A DNA stretch of 64,000 nucleotides from the NCBI GenBank assembly GCA_021613375.1, contig CM038710.1:29945763-30009762 (forward strand), given 5' to 3'. This DNA is from Megaleporinus macrocephalus. Taxonomy: Eukaryota; Chordata; Actinopteri; Characiformes; Anostomidae. The notes below the pieces were generated by a model, which worked only from the letters and a program-made list of their open reading frames with translations, made no database searches and was not told where the DNA came from. The position numbers and the translations under genes are program-made. Below, piece by piece: positions 59,901 to 64,000 of this stretch; the first letter of the stretch is position 1, and every line of letters begins with the position of its first letter.

Positions 59901-62651
59901 GTACAAATACTATGTTTTAATATTGCTCCAACAAACACCATTACCTGGAAAAACCATTACATGGACACTCTGAAATATATACTCTTGATACATGCTTAAA
60001 TTGTGTGCTTTGTTGTTGTGTATTAGGAAAACTCGGCTAGGTACGTGTATTAAGTAATAAGTGTATTAAATATAAATGCATTAGGAGAAACCGATATGTA
60101 ATACCACAGAATCTAACAATCTAACAGATTCTAACAGATTTCTAAGTTAAAAAAAAAACAAAACAAAAAGAGTGAGATTAATGACATAACCACGAGATTT
60201 GAATAAATGGACTAATATGTGAAAGCGCATACACTTCTGGAAATGTATATATTTAATATACTACAATAAGTGAAATTTAGACAAGAGCCATAACTTAGTC
60301 TGTCTCGCAGGTCAGTCTGTCCCACAGCACTGCTTTTATCAGCTGTAGCCCTGTCTGTCTCAATCCATTTAACACATAATCCGCAAGCACTCTCAAGCTG
60401 TTCCTGGTTCTTTCTAAGCATTAAAATACATGTGCTTCCAGCATCTTTGAAGATAAACAGGCATAACCACTTCAGGCCTTTTTTTATTCTGACCTTATGG
60501 TTCATCTAAGGTGAAATTTATATTCATGAAACAAAGCTTGGGATCTATACAACAGAACACAGTTCTATGTGTTTTATTACAGGTCCTACGCAGATTAAAC
60601 AAATAGCCTGTAAGGCTCCTTATCTTTGAGATAAAGTTTCACAAAAAAGTACATGTTGGAATATTGGCCTATTATATGATAGGCCCCTACTGCCCCCATT
60701 GACCCCCATTAGTGAAAATGCCAGAGCAGATCTGTTGTGAGGTGGGAAACCCCTGCAAGCCAGACAAAAAAGACAACTGTCCATCCCTTGCCAGTGCTGA
60801 CTAAACATTCTTCTGCCTCAGTCTGAAGCTCTTTTGTGTACCCAACAAGCTACTCTGCAGTTTGGAGATGTAATGCCAATACCACCTAGACTAGATTGGA
60901 CGCCAGTGATGTGATGCACTTTCATGATGAGGATCCAGAAATTTCTCCATCCATTTCTCGCTACACAATACATACTATACCAATGTATAGACTTCTAATG
61001 GTGCCACACCAGCTCTAACATACTAAATAGTAAGTGGTTTTAAATGTAGCAAAGGTTCACTCTTCGGCAGCCCCAAGGAATAGGGGCACTAAACAGCAGT
61101 ATATGTAATAATGAAAATTCAGCTCCTACAAATTTTATCTATGCTGTGTCCTTACACAGTGAAGACATAACATTCTACCATTAATCAGAATAGGGATTAA
61201 AAAACATCCTCAAACATCCAGGCGAGGTCAATAAGACGCAATATCAACCACTACCAAATACAAACAGCACTTTCTTCAGTGCAGTCTGAGTGCAGTGCAG
61301 AGATGCAGCAAGGCCACCTGCCAGCTGGTGCTATGACTACTGTCCAACACATTAATAGGAACAGTGATAAAACCATAATAACCTTTAACACATGCACAAA
61401 AGTAATGTAAAAAATGTAAAAATGGGTTAGTATTTAGTAGTTTATTTTGTCTAAAAGTGAGCTGTATTTGAATATTTAACACAATCCAGTCATGTGGAGA
61501 TGGGGCATATATTGGAATTCATCATTCTACAATTTTTGTTGTATAAGATGAAATATGCTTACACAAAACAATAAGTTTCATTTTAAATCTCGGTTTTGCC
61601 CTTTGTCCGTTATTTAAGACGATCCAACCAGCTGATTCACACAGCACGTCATGAGCTGTGAACGAGAGCAGAGGCAAATCCATTCACTCTAGTGACCCAC
61701 TTACCGATCACCTACATCCTTAAACATCTACCGTTAGCACTTCAGTATCACTGTTATGGAGAGTTGCAACCAGTCACTTAAATATAAACTGAACTGTCAG
61801 CTCACAGTCACGTTTCCAGCTTAAAAAGGGGTCAGTTCTTTGCGAACGTGTGAGCCAAGGGAAAAATCACTCCGGACACTTGCCGTTAGCTCTACCCACC
61901 AAATACCCGCCACTATCAGCTTAGAAAGCTTTAATATTTAATGAAATATCTCCACGCCGTGTGCTCCAAGTGTACTGAGCTGACTCCGGCTGTGTAATCT
62001 AGCGAATCTGAAAAAATCTGTAGGATGTAGGCCACGGAACAAAGCGAGCACAAAAGCTAGCTGTACATACTAGCAACGACACCGAACAGTGACACCGTAA
62101 ACAATACATGTAGGTGAAGCCGATGAAATTGACGTGGATAATAAAAAGATTCCTGTTAAACTCTTATTAACTCTTAGCTCGAGGCGCCCGGTTTCTATGT
62201 GCTAGCCGCGCGCTGCTTTTACAAGCATAATATGATGATAAATAGGAATGGATGAGGCTACGTTTAATACGTCAGGTCACTCACTGTTGCATAGTTGTCA
62301 AAACCTAACATCTAAAAGCACAAAATGACTACTAAACCTGATGCCCCGGGCTTACTGCCTGCTAGCCAGTTGGTATTTAAAAGTAAAACGCACCGGACAA
62401 TACATTCAGGAAACGCATTAGAAAACAGAGATGTCTGACAGGAACCACGCGGTCACCGCGTCCTTTTCCACACACGAATAAAGAAAAGCGAATAGCATCT
62501 CAATTCGAACACGCTCTCTTAAAAAAGAGGAAATGAATACCTTCCCGCTAGCCGTGCCTCCAGCGACCCCGATAAGGAAGGGCTGCCGGGCGCCGGGCTG
62601 CTCCTGCTGCTGCTCTGGAGTCTCGCGCTCGGCCTCGCGGTCTCCCGCCAT
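53921..62651 (-). CDS. uck2: Uridine-cytidine kinase 2, seven exons
   Basis: Phosphorylates uridine and cytidine to UMP/CMP in cytosolic pyrimidine salvage. Exons: 62651-62541, 57515-57356, 56744-56648, 56464-56322, 56001-55904, 54647-54599, 54057-53921; phases join to 264 aa (human UCK2 261). Exon 1 ends inside the P-loop [12 protein letters not shown]. Other landmarks: [115 protein letters not shown]. The C-terminal SESSSRPH matches UCK2 rather than UCK1. The first intron is 5 kb. A Gln/Glu-rich N-terminus (residues 8-20) is variable in the family. Which teleost paralogue (a or b) is not decided. Confidence 0.96.
57516..62540 (-). other. uck2 intron 1, no gene recognised
   Basis: 5 kb of AT-rich sequence with short spurious open frames only. 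CpG content rises near 61,900-62,540 towards the promoter. Confidence 0.6.
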
Positions 62652-62760
62652 GCTGCTGCTGCTGCTGCTGCGCGCGCCAGGCTGCTTTTAGCAAAGGAAC
62701 AGCGCGCGCGCCCCTCCTCCTCTCTGCCTGTCTAGTTTTTCCTTTGTGTTTCTGTGTGTG
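62560..62760 (-). promoter_or_regulatory. uck2 CpG-rich promoter and 5'UTR
   Basis: GC- and CpG-rich island around the first exon (GCGCGCGCGCCCCTCCTCC at about 62,701), followed by (GT)n at 62,752-62,780. No TATA box identified. Confidence 0.5.
62651..62671 (-). repeat. (CAG)7 run abutting the uck2 start codon
   Basis: On the minus strand, seven GCA/CAG triplets end exactly in the CATGG of the start codon, preceded by CGCGCG. In the 5'UTR, not translated. Confidence 0.9.
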
Positions 62761-62799
62761 TGTTTCTGTGTGTGTGTGCGCGCCTAGCCCTATGTACGT

Positions 62800-64000
62800 G
62801 GACAAGATGTCCCCACTAGGAAAACAAATATGTTCGGGTGGTTTTTTAACACCTTTTGTTTGTCTAAGAAAATCAAATTTACAAAATAGTCCCTTTTGAT
62901 TTTTGAGATGAAGATTAGACTATCGGTATAGTAATATAATATTGTTTAAATGTTATTTTTCTTTGTTGGTTTTCTTTGTATGCTTTATTATTGCAGGTAT
63001 AGACGAATCAAGAGCGTAGCCTGACACACCCCCACCCCACCTAAGGCATAAGTACAGTATGTAAAAAAACAACAAAGAAAACAAAAACACACCCAGAGAA
63101 AAAAAGAATGAGAGACGCTTTGGGTGTGTCGAAGAAAGACAAATATTTGATAGAATAGTCATCAGCATCTTGAGATCATCTTGAAGTTGTTCCAAATTAA
63201 TTTAAGATTATGCTCTACATATCCAACATGTAAAGATTAGGTTCACAGGACCCATGTAGTAATATGTCTCTGATTTTTAAGAAGTCTGTCTTTTTAGTTC
63301 AGAATGGCATTATTACACTGTAAGAAATTATGTAGCTTTTAAATTTAAAAAAGTAAGTAAACTAGTAATCTTGACATGTTGAGTTCATTGAACTTCAAAT
63401 AATCAATTAACAAATGCTAAATACAGACTATTCATCTGTTAACTTAAAATTACAAGTTTAATGAACTTAGCATTTTAGATTAACTAGGTTGGTCAATGCT
63501 TTTATTTAGGGAATTGACAGATGACAGAATTCTTCATAGTTAATATCTTTTGTTCACAAAGGCTTAGTGGTTAAAAAACAGAGTTGCTGTCAAAAATAAC
63601 AAGAGGCCCAAATCAGGCTAGTTTTCTGGGCACGGATAAGAGCTGCAAGATTTGTTTCCGCTTCATTGAGATCTTCTACAAGACAAGACAGAAATCTGGT
63701 CCATCTGTTATGTAACATTAAGTTTGTGAAATGTGAACCCACTCTACAAGAGTCTTCAGCTGCATTCAACTTTGCACACAGGAGTAGTACATAATATACA
63801 GTTCTCTTGTGTAACTCAAATACAAATAAAAATAATGAGCAATAGCCTCAAATAAAAATGACATAATTGCAAGTATGTACTAAAACATTAAAAGAATGAA
63901 TGGAAAAAGCAATAACAAATACTTGGTAAATGCATGTCACAACATGGTAGTAGTATATAGTAGTATATGTTGAACCTGCGGTTCTGGACCTTTTTGTAGT
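62800..64000. other. Upstream DNA beyond uck2, no gene recognised
   Basis: AT-rich. At 63,330-63,500 TTGAGTTCATTGAACTT and AAGTTTAATGAACTTAGC form an imperfect inverted repeat, probably a MITE. No exon on either strand recognised. Confidence 0.5.

Noticed and set aside
53921..62651. Assignment of the kinase to uck1
   Set aside because: The C-terminal SESSSRPH and the overall sequence fit UCK2 better.

Overview
The window is vertebrate nuclear DNA, almost certainly from a ray-finned (teleost) fish. Genes are split into many short exons with GT-AG introns. Intergenic DNA is AT-rich and full of microsatellites and degraded Tc1-like and fold-back transposons of fish type, and the protein sequences sit close to fish/amphibian orthologues. 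The transposon style hints at an otophysan fish (catfish, characin or carp relatives), but this is only an impression.

Layout, left to right. 1-1.73 kb: the first coding exon, 5'UTR and part of intron 1 of a minus-strand fibrillar collagen, best read as col2a1; the rest of the gene lies off the left edge. 1.9-11.9 kb: repeat-rich intergenic DNA without a convincing gene. 11.96-25.63 kb: gls2 (kidney/liver-type glutaminase family), plus strand, 18 coding exons, 615 codons. 27.70-29.46 kb: spryd4, minus strand, two exons, tail-to-tail with gls2. 31.81-37.73 kb: porcn (Wnt O-acyltransferase), minus strand, 14 coding exons including two consecutive microexons of 21 and 15 bp. 40.64-45.73 kb: cpt2, plus strand, five exons. 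47.18-49.66 kb: magoh, minus strand, five exons. 53.92-62.65 kb: uck2, minus strand, seven exons with a 5 kb first intron. 62.7-64 kb: upstream DNA with repeats.

All six complete genes can be spliced into full-length reading frames whose exon phases match at every junction, so none looks like a pseudogene. gls2, spryd4 and cpt2 encode mitochondrial proteins, porcn an ER membrane acyltransferase, magoh an exon-junction-complex core subunit and uck2 a pyrimidine salvage kinase. They form no common pathway. Two pairs reproduce known mammalian neighbour pairs (GLS2-SPRYD4 and CPT2-MAGOH), which supports the gene names.

I found no new multi-gene system. The most interesting signals are regulatory or structural: a collagen-type 5' stem-loop enclosing the col2a1 start codon, a possible conserved SOX9-type enhancer element in col2a1 intron 1, the frame-neutral microexon pair in porcn, gls2-specific changes at the allosteric pocket and C-terminus, a near-perfect 44 bp hairpin just upstream of gls2, and a family of minisatellite-like repeats on both sides of the cpt2 large exon.
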